DNA of 64,000 bases from Lepus europaeus. Taxonomy: Eukaryota; Chordata; Mammalia; Lagomorpha; Leporidae. The position numbers were made by a program, and so were the translations under genes. This document shows, piece after piece, positions 31,095 through 40,905 of the stretch. The number at the start of each line of letters is the position of its first letter. Within the stretch, counting starts at the first letter, position 1. The stretch spans positions 7,723,294 through 7,787,293 of the forward strand of contig NC_084834.1 of the NCBI RefSeq assembly GCF_033115175.1, written 5' to 3'. Below the pieces are notes generated by a model. That model ran no database searches. It was not told the origin of the DNA and was given only the letters and a program-made list of their open reading frames with translations.

Positions 31095-31397
31095 GGGCCA
31101 GCGCCGTGGCTCACTTGGTTAATCCTCTGTGCGCTGGCATCCCATATAGATGCTGGGTTCTAGTCCCAGTTGCTCCTCTTCCAGTCTGGCTCTCTGCTGT
31201 AGCCTGGGAGAGCAGTAGAGGATGGCCCTAGTGCTTGGCTCCTGTACCTGCATGGGAGACCAGGAAGAAGCCCCTGGAGCCTGGCTTCGTATGGCGCAGC
31301 GCCGGCCATAGAGGCCATTTTGAGAGTGAACCAACAGAAGGAAGACCTTTCTCTCTCTCTCTCACTGTCTATAACTCTACCTGTCAAATAAAAAAGA
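31095..31397 (+). mobile_element. CSINE, sense
   Basis: Head gggccagcgccgtggctcac to tail ctacctgtcaaataaaaaag. Confidence 0.9.
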
Positions 31398-31954
31398 TTA
31401 AACACCTATCTTATTCTTGCGGCTGGTATGTAATTGCTGCTCTATACATATAATTTATTGTTCCACAATAAGCAAGTAGAAGAAGTCAAAATCTCCAGAG
31501 TATCGAATGAGTGTAGCGATGATCTACACCCAAAACTTTACTTCTAATTTAAGAACTTCACGATATTCATCAGATTGCTATGTCACCTACATTAACAAAA
31601 AAGCAGTGATTATAAAACATGTCTCCCATTATCTGGCTCCTCGTCGTGCTGTGATACAACCATCTGCAAATACCCTGATTTTAGACAAGTCTTGTCCGTC
31701 ACTATTTTAAAATATCCTCACGAATGTGTGTTACAAAAAGCAGGAAGGCCGATTCCCTGGTAAAGGTCATTGCTGCGGAATCTGCTCGCATAAGGATTGC
31801 ACAGATCCTTTGTGTGGTTCTTGTGGCAGTGTGGATGAATATTATACCCACTAGGGCTAGTGCCCAGGCACTGGTCTCCTTTGAGGAGAGGAGGTGAGCT
31901 GAGACTATGGCAACAGAGCAGAACAAACCTCCTCTCTGATATAAAAGAAAGAGG
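31398..31954. other. Intergenic sequence, nothing recognised
   Basis: No gene, no repeat family identified. Confidence 0.4.
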
Positions 31955-32305
31955 GGAGTCCTGCACTGTGGCGTAGTGGGTAAAGCTACCACCTGCAGTG
32001 CCGGCATCCCATATGGGCACCAATTTTAATCCCAGCTGCTCCACTTCCAATCCAGCTCTCTGCTATGGCCTGGGAAAGCAGTAGAGGATGGCCCAAGTCC
32101 TTGGGCTCCTGCACCCACGTGGGAAGACCTGGAGGAAGCTCCTGGCTCCTGGCTTTAGATCAGCACAGTTCCAGCCATTGCAGCCACTTTGGGAGTGAAC
32201 CAGCACATGGAAGACCTCTCTCTCTCTCTCTCTCATTCTCTGCCTCTCCTTCTCCCTCTGTGTAACTCTAACTTTCAAATTAATAAAAATAAATCTTTAA
32301 AAAAG
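31955..32305 (+). mobile_element. CSINE, sense
   Basis: Head agtcctgcactgtggcgtag, CT tract 32216-32235, tail ttaataaaaataaatctt. Confidence 0.88.
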
Positions 32306-32313
32306 AGAGATTT

Positions 32314-32634
32314 TATGGTGCCGTGGCTTAACAGGCTAATCCTCCGCCTTGTGGCGCCGGCACACCAGGTTCTAGTCCCGGTTGGGGCGCCAGATTCTAT
32401 CCCGGTTTCCCCCCTTCCAGGCCAGCTCTCTGCTATGGCCCGGGAAGGCAGTGGAGGATGGCCCAAGTCCTTGGGCCCTGCACCCACATGGGAGACCAGG
32501 AGAAGCACCTGGCTCCTGGCTTTGGATCAGCACAATGCACCGGCCACAGTGGCCATTGGAGGGTGAACCAACGGCAAAGGAAGACCTTTCTCTCTGTCTC
32601 TCTCTCTCTCACTATCCACTCTGCCTGTCAAAGA
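32314..32634 (+). mobile_element. Young CSINE, sense
   Basis: Head atggtgccgtggcttaacag to tail tctgcctgtcaaag. Same subfamily as the copies at 22.48, 24.53 and 55.43 kb (cgccttgtggcgcc signature). Confidence 0.9.
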
Positions 32635-32652
32635 AAAAAATCAAATTGGTGG

Positions 32653-32967
32653 GGGCCAGCACCGTGGCTCACTTGGTTAATTCTCTGCATGCGGTGCCAG
32701 CACCCCATATGGGCACTGGGTTCTAGTCCCGGTTGCTCTTCTTCCAGTCCAGCTCTCTGTTGTGGCCCGGGAGGGCAGTGGAGGGTGGCCCAAGTGCTTG
32801 GGCCCCTGCACCCGCATGGGAAACCAGTTAGAAGCACCTGGCTCCTGGCTTTGGATCGACGCAGTGCGAGCCGTGACGACCATTGGGAAGTGAACCAACG
32901 GAAGGAAGACCTTTCTCTCTGTCTCTCTGTCTCTCTCTGTCTATAACTCTACCTGTCAAATAAAAAA
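32653..32967 (+). mobile_element. Young CSINE, sense, with target-site duplication
   Basis: Head gggccagcaccgtggctcac to tail ctacctgtcaaataaaa. Duplication aaaaatcaaattggtgg just before (to 32652) and at 32966-32982. It landed in the tail of the preceding copy. Confidence 0.92.
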
Positions 32968-32998
32968 AAATCAAATTGGTGGATAAAATAAATATGAA

Positions 32999-33555
32999 GG
33001 TGTATCAAAAAGTTCATGGGAGATGGGCATATAGCCTTGCACTGTATCCCCACATCCCACATTGCAGTACACTGTCTCCCACGTGTGGCTGCTGACTCCA
33101 GCTTCCTGCCCTATTACACATTATGGGCTCTGAGATACATGCAGACCCTGAGAGACAGAGATGATGACTCAAGTCATTGGATTCCTGCCACCCACGTAGG
33201 AGACCCAGATTGCATTCCCAGCTCTCAGTTTCTGTTCTAGCCAAGCTCCAGCCATTGCAGGAATTTGGGGAGTAGACCAGAGGGTGGAAGTGCACTCTCA
33301 CTCTCTTTTTGCTCTTTTTCTGTCTCTCTGCCTCTCAAGCAAATTAATAAATTCCAGTTAAAGTTTGTGGAAAATAGCACTAAAACATGTTTATTTTGGA
33401 AGGAAGAAAAAAGTTGAAATTCATACACACAAAGGATCTTCAAAAACACATGGGTAAAATCATATTTAAAAAAACTAGGCATGGCTTTCAACATTTTTTG
33501 GCATTCAAGAAAGCTTATGGTTTATTTCCCATCAAGTTTTTGAAGTACCTTTATA
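32999..33555. mobile_element. Mariner-like MITE split by an old CSINE
   Basis: Left end gtgtatcaaaaagttcatgg (about 33000) and right end caagtttttgaagtacct (about 33534-33552) are inverted repeats of the same family as 7336-7538. Internal gtttattttgg at about 33388 matches too. A C-repeat occupies about 33016-33352; aaa(g/c)ttcatgg versus aaagtttgtgg is its probable target duplication. Confidence 0.55.
33016..33352 (+). mobile_element. Old CSINE inside the MITE, sense
   Basis: Text gatgggcatatagccttgca, ccacccacgtaggagaccc and gcctctcaagcaaattaa. Confidence 0.75.
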
Positions 33556-33599
33556 TGCAAAACCAATTTTTATCTCTCTCTCTCAAACCAGAATGAGTG

Positions 33600-34057
33600 C
33601 TTTTGAGCATATCTGCAGAGATCATGCTCTGTGACAAGGGCGGCCAGGAAGCACACTCATGACGTGAGCTGTCACCCCTACACCTAAACACCACTGTAGT
33701 TGTGGTATTCACCACTGATAACACAATCAGAGGAAGTGCTAAAAAATGCCCCTTATGAGACCAAGGCCTCAGAGGGACTCTTAACCCCTTGGTAAGTTTC
33801 TCTAATGTCCACCTATCCTTAGCAAATAGTGCCTTATTAAACTCCTTAAGTTGCCAGCTTTCCTGTGCTTCCTGTTTGGAGTCTAGCTAATATCAAAACA
33901 GTGAAATGCAGGAAATCGTGCTTCTCTGTAAACCTTGGATGAGAGTGAGCATCGGTTTGCATATTCTATAAATAACAGGGGGGGAGTCCAGCAATGACCA
34001 TGCTGAGAAAGTATGTCATCCTTGTGCTATCTAATTATTATTATTTTTTAATTCTGT
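33600..34057. other. Intergenic sequence, nothing recognised
   Basis: No gene. May contain old LTR or L1 debris. Confidence 0.35.
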
Positions 34058-34145
34058 CAGGGCAGCTGGTTAAGCTACAGCTTGGGATGCTGGCATTCCA
34101 CGTCAGAGTGCCAGTTCGAGTCCTAGCTACTTGGTTTCTGATGTT
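34058..34145 (+). mobile_element. Old CSINE head fragment, sense
   Basis: Text cagggcagctggttaagc, gggatgctggcattcc and cagttcgagtcctagct. Only the tRNA-like head is kept. Confidence 0.65.
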
Positions 34146-34259
34146 TTGTATAATTCACCAGGAGAGTCATATGGTTCTGGATTCCTTTTATGGTAAATTT
34201 TAAGAGATTTCTTTCAAGAAATCTGCTCACATGATTATGGGGCTAAATCAGTACTGAGA

Positions 34260-35160
34260 TGATAGAAAGGTGAAAGTCACACCCTTTGCTGTGGGTAGGG
34301 AGGTAGCTAGCAAAAGGGGCTGAGGATTGCAAGACAGGCAGAGCAGCCACACAGGTACCACCAAAATTCCACCCCCTGCCACGCAGCTCAGGGCTTCCAA
34401 CCTGAGAACCCACGCCACTCAGAAATATTCAGCACAGCTGTGGATGGGGTGCCTGTGGATGTCATTGCAATGTCACTATAAATGATGGCTGGCCCACCCT
34501 CTCCAATCATTCACCTTTTACCATGACACTTCTAAGTTTTCAAAAAAAGGGGCAAAGGAAATGGGTGGTACTTAAGCTCTGACCCCAAACCCCACCCTCA
34601 TTGACTATTCAATTAAACGATGCCCCAGACTCCACCCCCACGCATCCCAATAATGTAGACTACCTGAAACCTTGATGATTGCAGCTCTTTACCAGGGTTA
34701 CCTGCACTTCCTCCTAAGTGTGTACTTTTTGTCTTTGCCTTAAAATAAATCTTGCTTCTTTTATGTAAGTCTCTTCTCTTTTTTTAAGATGTATTTTATT
34801 TATTTGAAAGACAGAGTTACAGAGAGAGGTAGAAAGAGAGACAGGTCTTCCATCCGCTGGTTCACTCCCCAAATGGCCGCAACGGCAGGAGCTGTGCCGA
34901 CCCAAAGCTAGGGGCCAGGAACTTCTTCCAGGGCTCTCATCCAGGTGCAGGGGCCCAAGTCTTCCACTGCTTTCCCAGGTTGGATCGGAAGTGGAGCAGC
35001 GGGGACTTGAACCAGCACCCATATGGAATGCTGACACCAAAGGCTGGGGCTTTAACACACTGTGCCATAGAACCGGCCTCCTAAGTCTCTTTTTGAATTC
35101 TGTCCACATGGAGACAAGAATCTCAACGAAGCCTGCCCAGGGCCACCCCCATGACACTTC
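34260..35160 (+). mobile_element. Endogenous retrovirus LTR, sense, split by a CSINE
   Basis: U3-like C-rich text (accccaaaccccaccctc), then gcacttcctcctaagtgtgtac and ttaaaataaatcttgc (poly(A) signal 34743-34748). R-U5 continues after an antisense C-repeat: ttgaattctgtccacatgg and agacaagaatctcaacg. No viral gene visible. Boundaries approximate. Confidence 0.6.
34778..35088 (-). mobile_element. CSINE, antisense, inside the LTR
   Basis: Tail tttttaagatgtattttattt to head catagaaccggcc. The flank motif taagtctctt occurs at about 34765 and 35091, the likely target duplication. Confidence 0.88.
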
Positions 35161-35410
35161 TATCTTTTTTATTGTTGTATGCATTCTTTTAATAAATTTT
35201 GCATACAAATCCAGTGAAATTATGGATCTGTTTTTTTTTTTTTTTCCTCTCTGTAACTCCAGGTTTCAGTTGCTTTGTCTCTCTCCCTTTTTTATAGTTT
35301 TCGTGTGTGTTGCAGCTCCCCAATATACTTCTGGGATGTTCCCTTAACCCTGCTCATTTTTGAGCCTGACTAGAATAAATACTTCCCAGTGCCAAGGGTG
35401 CCTAGTGTGT

Positions 35411-35742
35411 GGTTTTTTTTTGACAGGCAGAGTGGACAGTAAGAGAGACAGAGAGAAAGGTCTTCCTTTGCCGTTGGTTCATCCTCCAATGGCTGCCGCG
35501 GACGGCACATCGCGCTGATCCGAAGCCAGGAGCCAGGTGCTTCTCCTGGTCTCCCATGGGGTGCAGGGCCCAAGCACTTGGGCCAAACTCCACTGCACTC
35601 CCTGGCCACAGCAGACAGCTGGCCTGCAAGAGGAGCAGCCGGGACAGAATTCGGCGCCCAACTGGGACTAGAACCCAGCGCCCACATCGGATGCCTGTGC
35701 CACAGGTGGAGGACTAGCTGAGTAAGCCGTGGCACTGGCCAA
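35411..35742 (-). mobile_element. Young CSINE, antisense, with target-site duplication
   Basis: T-run plus tgacaggcagagtggacag to gccgtggcactggcc. Duplication ctagtgtgt at 35402-35410 and 35743-35751. Confidence 0.92.
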
Positions 35743-35783
35743 CTAGTGTGTTTCTCCCTGTATCCTGAGAACCAGGAAATTAT

Positions 35784-35852
35784 TTTATGATGTATTCATT
35801 TATTTGAAAGTCAGAGTTAGAGAGGGGGAGATCTTCCATCCATTGGTTCAGC
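35784..35852 (-). mobile_element. CSINE tail fragment, antisense
   Basis: Text ttcatttatttgaaagtcag and agatcttccatccattgg, then the similarity stops. Confidence 0.75.
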
Positions 35853-36013
35853 ATCCCTTTCTACCTCAACAAAAAATGAACCCATCACACAGTTCAAGAA
35901 CTTCCTTCAGAAGGGATAATTTCTGAAGGCACTTTGTGGATTTGCATTGAGGTCATAGGGCGGCAGGTGCTATCCTGCTGTCTGTCTGATGAGCAGGCCC
36001 TCGATCTCTTCTA

Positions 36014-36083
36014 AAGAGAAAATAAAGAAGAGGGGGGAAAAAAGAGGTAGGAGGAAGAAGAGAAGGAAGGAGAAGAAAATAAA
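36014..36083 (+). repeat. Purine-only tract
   Basis: About 70 nt almost entirely of A and G (gaaaataaagaagagggggg and onward), a low-complexity purine/pyrimidine strand asymmetry. Confidence 0.8.
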
Positions 36084-36087
36084 TTTA

Positions 36088-36385
36088 GAGGGCCTGATGC
36101 TGCAATGCAGTGGGTTAATCTTACACCTGCAGCGCTGGCATCCCATATGGCCGCTGGTTCTATACCGGCTGCTCCACTTCCGATCCAGCTCTCTGCTGTG
36201 GCCTGGGAAAGCAGTGGAGGATGGCCCTAGTGCTTGGCTCCTGCCCCTGCATGGGAAACTTGGAAGAACCTCTTGACTCCTGGCTCTGAATCGGCCCATT
36301 CTGGCCATTGCAGCCATTCCAGTGGATGGAAGACCTCTCTCTCACTGTAACTCTACCTCTCAAATAAATAAAATCTTAAAAGAAA
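36088..36385 (+). mobile_element. CSINE, sense
   Basis: Head gggcctgatgctgcaatgca to tail cctctcaaataaataaaat. Lies about 0.3 kb past the TRIM75-like poly(A) signal. Confidence 0.88.
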
Positions 36386-36725
36386 ATATACTTTAGAGAA
36401 AAACAAGCTGAGACGGAGGATGCCATACATATACCCAGAGGTGACATGGTTTCTTCTGCACATAACCTTGGGTACGCAGTGTGGTTGAGTGGGACCACAA
36501 GGGACTAAGAGAGCAGGCAAAGGCGACTCTATGGGAGTGACTACAGTTAGGGCTGGGACAAGGGTCCCTTGCCTGACCAGGGGCTTGCTTGTTTTGATCC
36601 TCGCACTTGTACTGACAGGGGGAGCACATGGACTTCCTCCTCAGCTTTCCCAGCATTGGGGCAGAAAGAGCAGGAACATGAACGCTAAGAGTTCAACAGT
36701 CAAACATCAAAATGGAATCAGAATC

Positions 36726-36731
36726 TTTATT
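36726..36731 (-). terminator. Polyadenylation signal of the TRIM75-like gene
   Basis: On the minus strand AATAAA lies 72 nt past the stop codon. A second AATAAA at 36787-36792 (minus) lies only about 11 nt past the stop and is less likely to be the main one. Both are canonical hexamers; which is used cannot be told from the sequence. Confidence 0.6.
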
Positions 36732-36802
36732 CCAAGGCACTTCCAGGAGCACAGAGAGATAAACATGGCCACATACGAAATGATCTTTTATTAGATGATT
36801 CA

Positions 36803-38137
36803 TTATTTCTCCCCAAGGATCGTAATGTTAATAAGTGAAAAAGGTAGAATGGAGAAGTAAGCCTGGACCTTTTCTGTAAAGGTAGCAGTGTAGGTATACA
36901 AGTGGGATTTGATACTTAAATTAAAGAATGAAATTTCTCCTAATTCATAGTCCAGAAAGACGCCAATCCATCTGTCTTCAATTTCGAACAGGGGAAGGTA
37001 CTCATCGATTTGCCAGCAGCCGTACTCTGGGCACGGTGCTGTGTTGGCATCGGTGGGGAACGATTCCTGACACACACCCAGCGACCACTGGCCTCTGCCT
37101 CTTGAGTGTACCTTCCAAAAGTGCCTCCCACTAGCGAATTTCTCACAACTGCGGACAGCGAAATGCTCATAAGAGGAATCAGGTGGCATCCTTCCTTCCA
37201 GCAGCACAGCTTTTCCATCTTCAGAGACCACAAGATCTGGGTGGGCGGTTCCAGGATCCAGGGTCAAATCCACCGGAAACGTGCTCATCATTTTCTGCAG
37301 CCCAAACAACCGCGGCAGGACGCAGCACCTCTCCTTTATCTCACAGGGTAAGATCTCTGGAGCTTTTAGCCCTTCATACCTGTGATTGACACTGCGAAGC
37401 CCTCTCAGGAAATCCACGTCTGTCTGCAGGCACTTCTCTGCTATTTCACTCAACAGATCTTCCACTGCGGCTATGTGGTCTGAAATCCGACGTTTGTTTT
37501 CAACTAGCATGCCTTCAACATCCTGTTCCTTGCAGACTAGCCTGACCTGTGCTTCCTCTTGCTCCCTTCTCAGGATGCAGTAAAGAGACAGAAATTTAGA
37601 CTGTGCCTTCCGCCTCCAGTTATTCAGCCGGCTCCTCAGTTCATCACATTCCCTAGGTTGCATATCACGTGCCATTTCAGCATCTTCAACTTGCTCTTTC
37701 AGCCACTCAATGTCCATTCCCAGAATCCTCTTGTGATGAGCTGCAGCTTTCTCAATGGGCACCAGGTGGTGATCCTCGTGGGCCCTGGAGACCCTGCACT
37801 GGGGACACAGCAGCTCCAGGTCCTGCTCACAGAAGAAGTCCAGGACCTGGCCGTGCGTCTCACACAGGGGTTTCCTCTCATTCCCTGTGGCGGGAAGCTG
37901 CATCACAATATCTATCATTCGCAATAACTGGGTATTACTCTTGAGGTTTCTCGAAGGGCAGTGGTACTGGCAGACGGGACAGGGGAAGACATCATCTAAA
38001 TCTTCCCAGCACTGTTGGATGCAGCAACAGCAGAAGTTATGGCCACACTCGGTGGTCACTGGGTCACTCATGTAGTCCAGGCATATGGGGCAGCTGGCCT
38101 GTGCTTGGAGCACAGACAGGGAAGCTGCAAAGGCCAT
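36803..38137 (-). CDS. TRIM75: TRIM75-like RING/B-box/coiled-coil/SPRY E3 ubiquitin ligase
   Basis: A 444-residue uninterrupted frame in one exon. The RING uses C16, C19, C31, H33, C36, C39, C53 and C56, with an unusual run of four cysteines at 36-39. The B-box2 uses C92, H95, C103, D106, C111, C114, H120 and H123. A helical charged region covers about 135-250. A PRY-SPRY from about 288 includes LDPGTAHPDLVVSEDGK, SGRHFWKV and IGVFLDYELGEISFFN. The N-terminus (IQQCWEDL, SNTQLLRMIDI) resembles TRIM75 most; the middle and the SPRY have drifted and the last strand (after residue 425) lacks the usual PYFYTG...PLKIC ending. It is some 25 residues shorter than typical. The start has A at -3 and G at +4, a strong context. 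Predicted role: cytosolic ubiquitin ligase, substrate unknown. It points toward the TRIM61-like gene (convergent). The TRIM assignment is secure; orthology to TRIM75 rather than another paralogue is not. Confidence 0.9.
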   Translation of the reverse strand: MAFAASLSVLQAQASCPICLDYMSDPVTTECGHNFCCCCIQQCWEDLDDVFPCPVCQYHCPSRNLKSNTQLLRMIDIVMQLPATGNERKPLCETHGQVLDFFCEQDLELLCPQCRVSRAHEDHHLVPIEKAAAHHKRILGMDIEWLKEQVEDAEMARDMQPRECDELRSRLNNWRRKAQSKFLSLYCILRREQEEAQVRLVCKEQDVEGMLVENKRRISDHIAAVEDLLSEIAEKCLQTDVDFLRGLRSVNHRYEGLKAPEILPCEIKERCCVLPRLFGLQKMMSTFPVDLTLDPGTAHPDLVVSEDGKAVLLEGRMPPDSSYEHFAVRSCEKFASGRHFWKVHSRGRGQWSLGVCQESFPTDANTAPCPEYGCWQIDEYLPLFEIEDRWIGVFLDYELGEISFFNLSIKSHLYTYTATFTEKVQAYFSILPFSLINITILGEK

Positions 38138-38239
38138 TATGTGAGGACAGGCTCTCTTTGGTCAGTCTGGTTCTCTAGGAATTCCAGGGACAGTGGGAAT
38201 CTGGTGACTCCAGCACTCTCTCCTGAAGGGCCCTGGGGT
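38138..38239 (-). other. TRIM75: Probable 5' UTR of the TRIM75-like coding exon
   Basis: On the minus strand a pyrimidine-rich gtttcctgcag acceptor ends at 38240, so the coding exon probably begins at 38239. The 102-nt leader contains no upstream ATG. The partner donor is proposed at 44902/44903 in the GC-rich promoter block, giving an intron of about 6.7 kb. Confidence 0.55.
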
Positions 38240-38651
38240 CTGCAGGAAACTATGGCCCCACACACCTGTGTCCTCGCCTGTCCCTTCAGCTATCAGGAGG
38301 TGCGACCCAGCAATCACTGGTCCCCAGCCCCAGATCCACCTTCCCTCAGATTCAAGCTTGGTGGTTTAGTCTTCTTTCTTATGAAAGAGCCACGATCATG
38401 GAGGGAGTGCCAGACGTTGAGACAGGCCGACTGCACAGGTTTCTTCAACATAAAATAAGAAGGAAAAAGGACAATATTTATATAAAGCAATGAAGACCAT
38501 GTGTGTATTTCACAAATGTTATCTAGATTTTTCCTGATCTAAACACACATTGCTAGAGAAAAAAAAAAAAAAAGGGAAAGAACTCTCATGATAACAATCA
38601 TGCCTGATGAGGATATTATGATTATCACCTTGATAATAAAAACAAGGATGG

Positions 38652-38970
38652 TGGGGCCAGTGCTATGGCACAGCGGGTTAACACCCTGGCCTGAAGTGCC
38701 GGCATCCCATATGGGCACCAGTTCTAGTCCCAGCTGCTCCTCTTCCAATCCAGCTCTCTGCTATGGCCTAGGAAAGCAGAAGATGACCCTGCACCCACGT
38801 GGGAGACCAGGAAGAAGCTCCTGGCTCCTGGCTTCAGATCAGCACAGCTCCTTCCATTGCGGCCATCTGGGGAGTGAACCATCGTGTGGAAGACCTCTCT
38901 CTCTCTGCTTCTCCTCTCTGTGTAACTTTCAAATAAATCCTTTTTTTTTTTTTTTATTTTAAAAAAAGAG
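38652..38970 (+). mobile_element. CSINE, sense
   Basis: Head tggggccagtgctatggcac to tail tttcaaataaatcc plus a T-run. A short deletion affects the ggcccaagtcc part. In the TRIM75-like intron. Confidence 0.88.
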
Positions 38971-38971
38971 A

Positions 38972-39246
38972 AGGATGGATAAGTGGAGCAGTAATTGGGT
39001 GTCCACTTGGGGTACCCACATCCCACATTCAAGTCAGCTCCTTTGCTCCTGCTCCAGCTTCCGGCTAATGCATACCCAGGTGGCAACACAGGAGGACTTC
39101 AGTACTTGGACCTCTGCCACCCATATGCAAAACCTGGATAGAGTTCTAGGCTCCTAGCTATGGCCTGGCCAGGCCCCATGCCAGCTATTGCAGACATTTT
39201 GGGAGTGAACCAGTGGATGCCAGATAGAAACCTTTACATTTCAAAG
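38972..39246 (+). mobile_element. Old CSINE, sense
   Basis: Text gtccacttggggtacccac, ccagcttccggctaatgc and gtgaaccagtggatgcc. Diverged. Confidence 0.7.
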
Positions 39247-40329
39247 AAAATGGAAAAAAATGAACTTTTTCAGAAGGAACCTCGTGTGTGTATATATTTA
39301 CAGACAACATAGCCATATATATTTGATGTGAGTACCATGCATTTCATCTTCAATAAAATAATGAAATAATCACATACACCTAAGTAAAACATATGGAATT
39401 CGTGATTAGAAAGACAAAACACAAATGAGCATTCTCTGGCTCTCAGCAGACTCTCAGCACTGTGTACTTCCCCACACCTGCCTTGTGCACAGCCCGAGTG
39501 CCACCCTGGCCAGTGCAGATTCCCCCCTATCCTGCTTCCTGAGCCATGGTGAGGCCCCTAAAGATCACCCACATTGAGCCAGCACCTGAGAAGAATCCCC
39601 ATGGAGCAGCCCCCTAGCCTGGCCCAAGACCCCCTGCCCCTTCCAGCTGGGTCCCATCTATCAGGCTGCTATGGTACCAACGGTGTTCACTGAACACCAA
39701 AATCTGCTGGGGTACTAGCTCTGCCAACCGGGGGGCGGGGGGTTGTCCTGCTCCTCCAGCCCCCAGATGTGGGTGGTGGTCCCCTGAGCATGAACCGGGG
39801 CTGAAGGTTTCTCCTGTTCTTGCAGCTCAGGCAACACAATCTCTCTGTGGGCCTGGGGCTCGGGCTCTGGCTCTTGCAATGCGTAATCCTGCAGGGAGCT
39901 TCCTTTTCTGGCCCCCACTGCACCCAGATGCCCCCAGCTCCAGGGCAGTCCCAGGCTCCCACCTGCATTTCCCATCTTCCTCCCTGACTGCACTTCCGCA
40001 CTGGAGGTGGGGTGGGTGGGGGCTGGAAGGTTTGACTCCTCCATCACTGCTCCTGGGAAACCCCTCTGATGGGATCTGTTGCCTGATTTCACCCTGCCCT
40101 TTCTGCAGGAGGGGGTGTGGGGGTGGTCCTGGAGCCTGGCTGGGAGACTGCCCGCCTAGCCCATGCAGGAGGTGAAGAGTGACCGCACACCATGCCTCCC
40201 GGCAAAGACCCTATGACCTGACTGCTGGCGGCGGCAGGAGCCCCAGGCACTTTGCCCCCATCCTGCTTCCCCTGGAAGGGTCTTGGAATTGCCAATCAGT
40301 GAAACAGCTCCTGGCTGTGGCCCACACCC
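39247..40329. other. GC-rich intronic sequence with an unassigned 125-aa frame
   Basis: A minus-strand frame at 39715-40092 (125 aa) is rich in Pro, Glu and Gln but resembles no family I recognise. Composition alone can explain it. No gene called. Confidence 0.35.
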
Positions 40330-40905
40330 ATTAAGGATCACCTAGAAGGCTTAAGTAGGCTACGTGACCTTCAAGCATCGAAGGGCCAATATTGGCTTCA
40401 TCCTATATATAGAATTAGTGTTGCCCTGAACTACCTACGCCCCCTCTGCCTGCCATATAAAGTTGTGCTTGATTGCTTTTTTTTTTTTTTTTTTGACAGG
40501 CAGAGTTAGACAGTAAGAGAGACAGAGAAAGGTCTTCCTTTTAACATTGGTTCACCCCCCAAGTGGCCGCCGTGGCCAGCGCGCTGTGCCGATCTGACGC
40601 CAGGAGCCAGGTGCCTCCTCCCGGTCTCCCATGTGGTTGCAGGGCCCGAGGACCTAGGCCATCTTCCACTGCACTCCCGGGCCACAGCAGAGAGCTGGAC
40701 TGGAAGAGGAGCAACTGGGACAGAATCCGGCGCACGGACTGGGACTATAACCTGGGGTGCCAGCGCCGCAGGCAGAGAACCGGCACACTGAGCCGCGAGC
40801 CAGCCTCTTGATTGTTAATAAACGGACTTGTTCACCGAACCTCACCATCACCTCACCACCCCAGCACTGCGGGTCTCGCAGGACAGTCCGCAGGGGGTTA
40901 CAAGA
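40330..40905 (+). mobile_element. Endogenous retrovirus LTR, sense, split by a CSINE
   Basis: A TATA box (ccatataaagttg, about 40453-40465) and then, after an antisense C-repeat, gttaataaacggacttg (poly(A) signal near 40817) with ggtctcgcaggacagtcc as U5-like end. This spacing is right for an LTR once the insert is ignored. Start of U3 uncertain. Confidence 0.6.
40478..40806 (-). mobile_element. Young CSINE, antisense, inside the LTR
   Basis: T-run plus tgacaggcagagttagacag to gagccgcgagccagcc. The flank cttgattg occurs at about 40469-40476 and 40807-40814. Confidence 0.9.
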
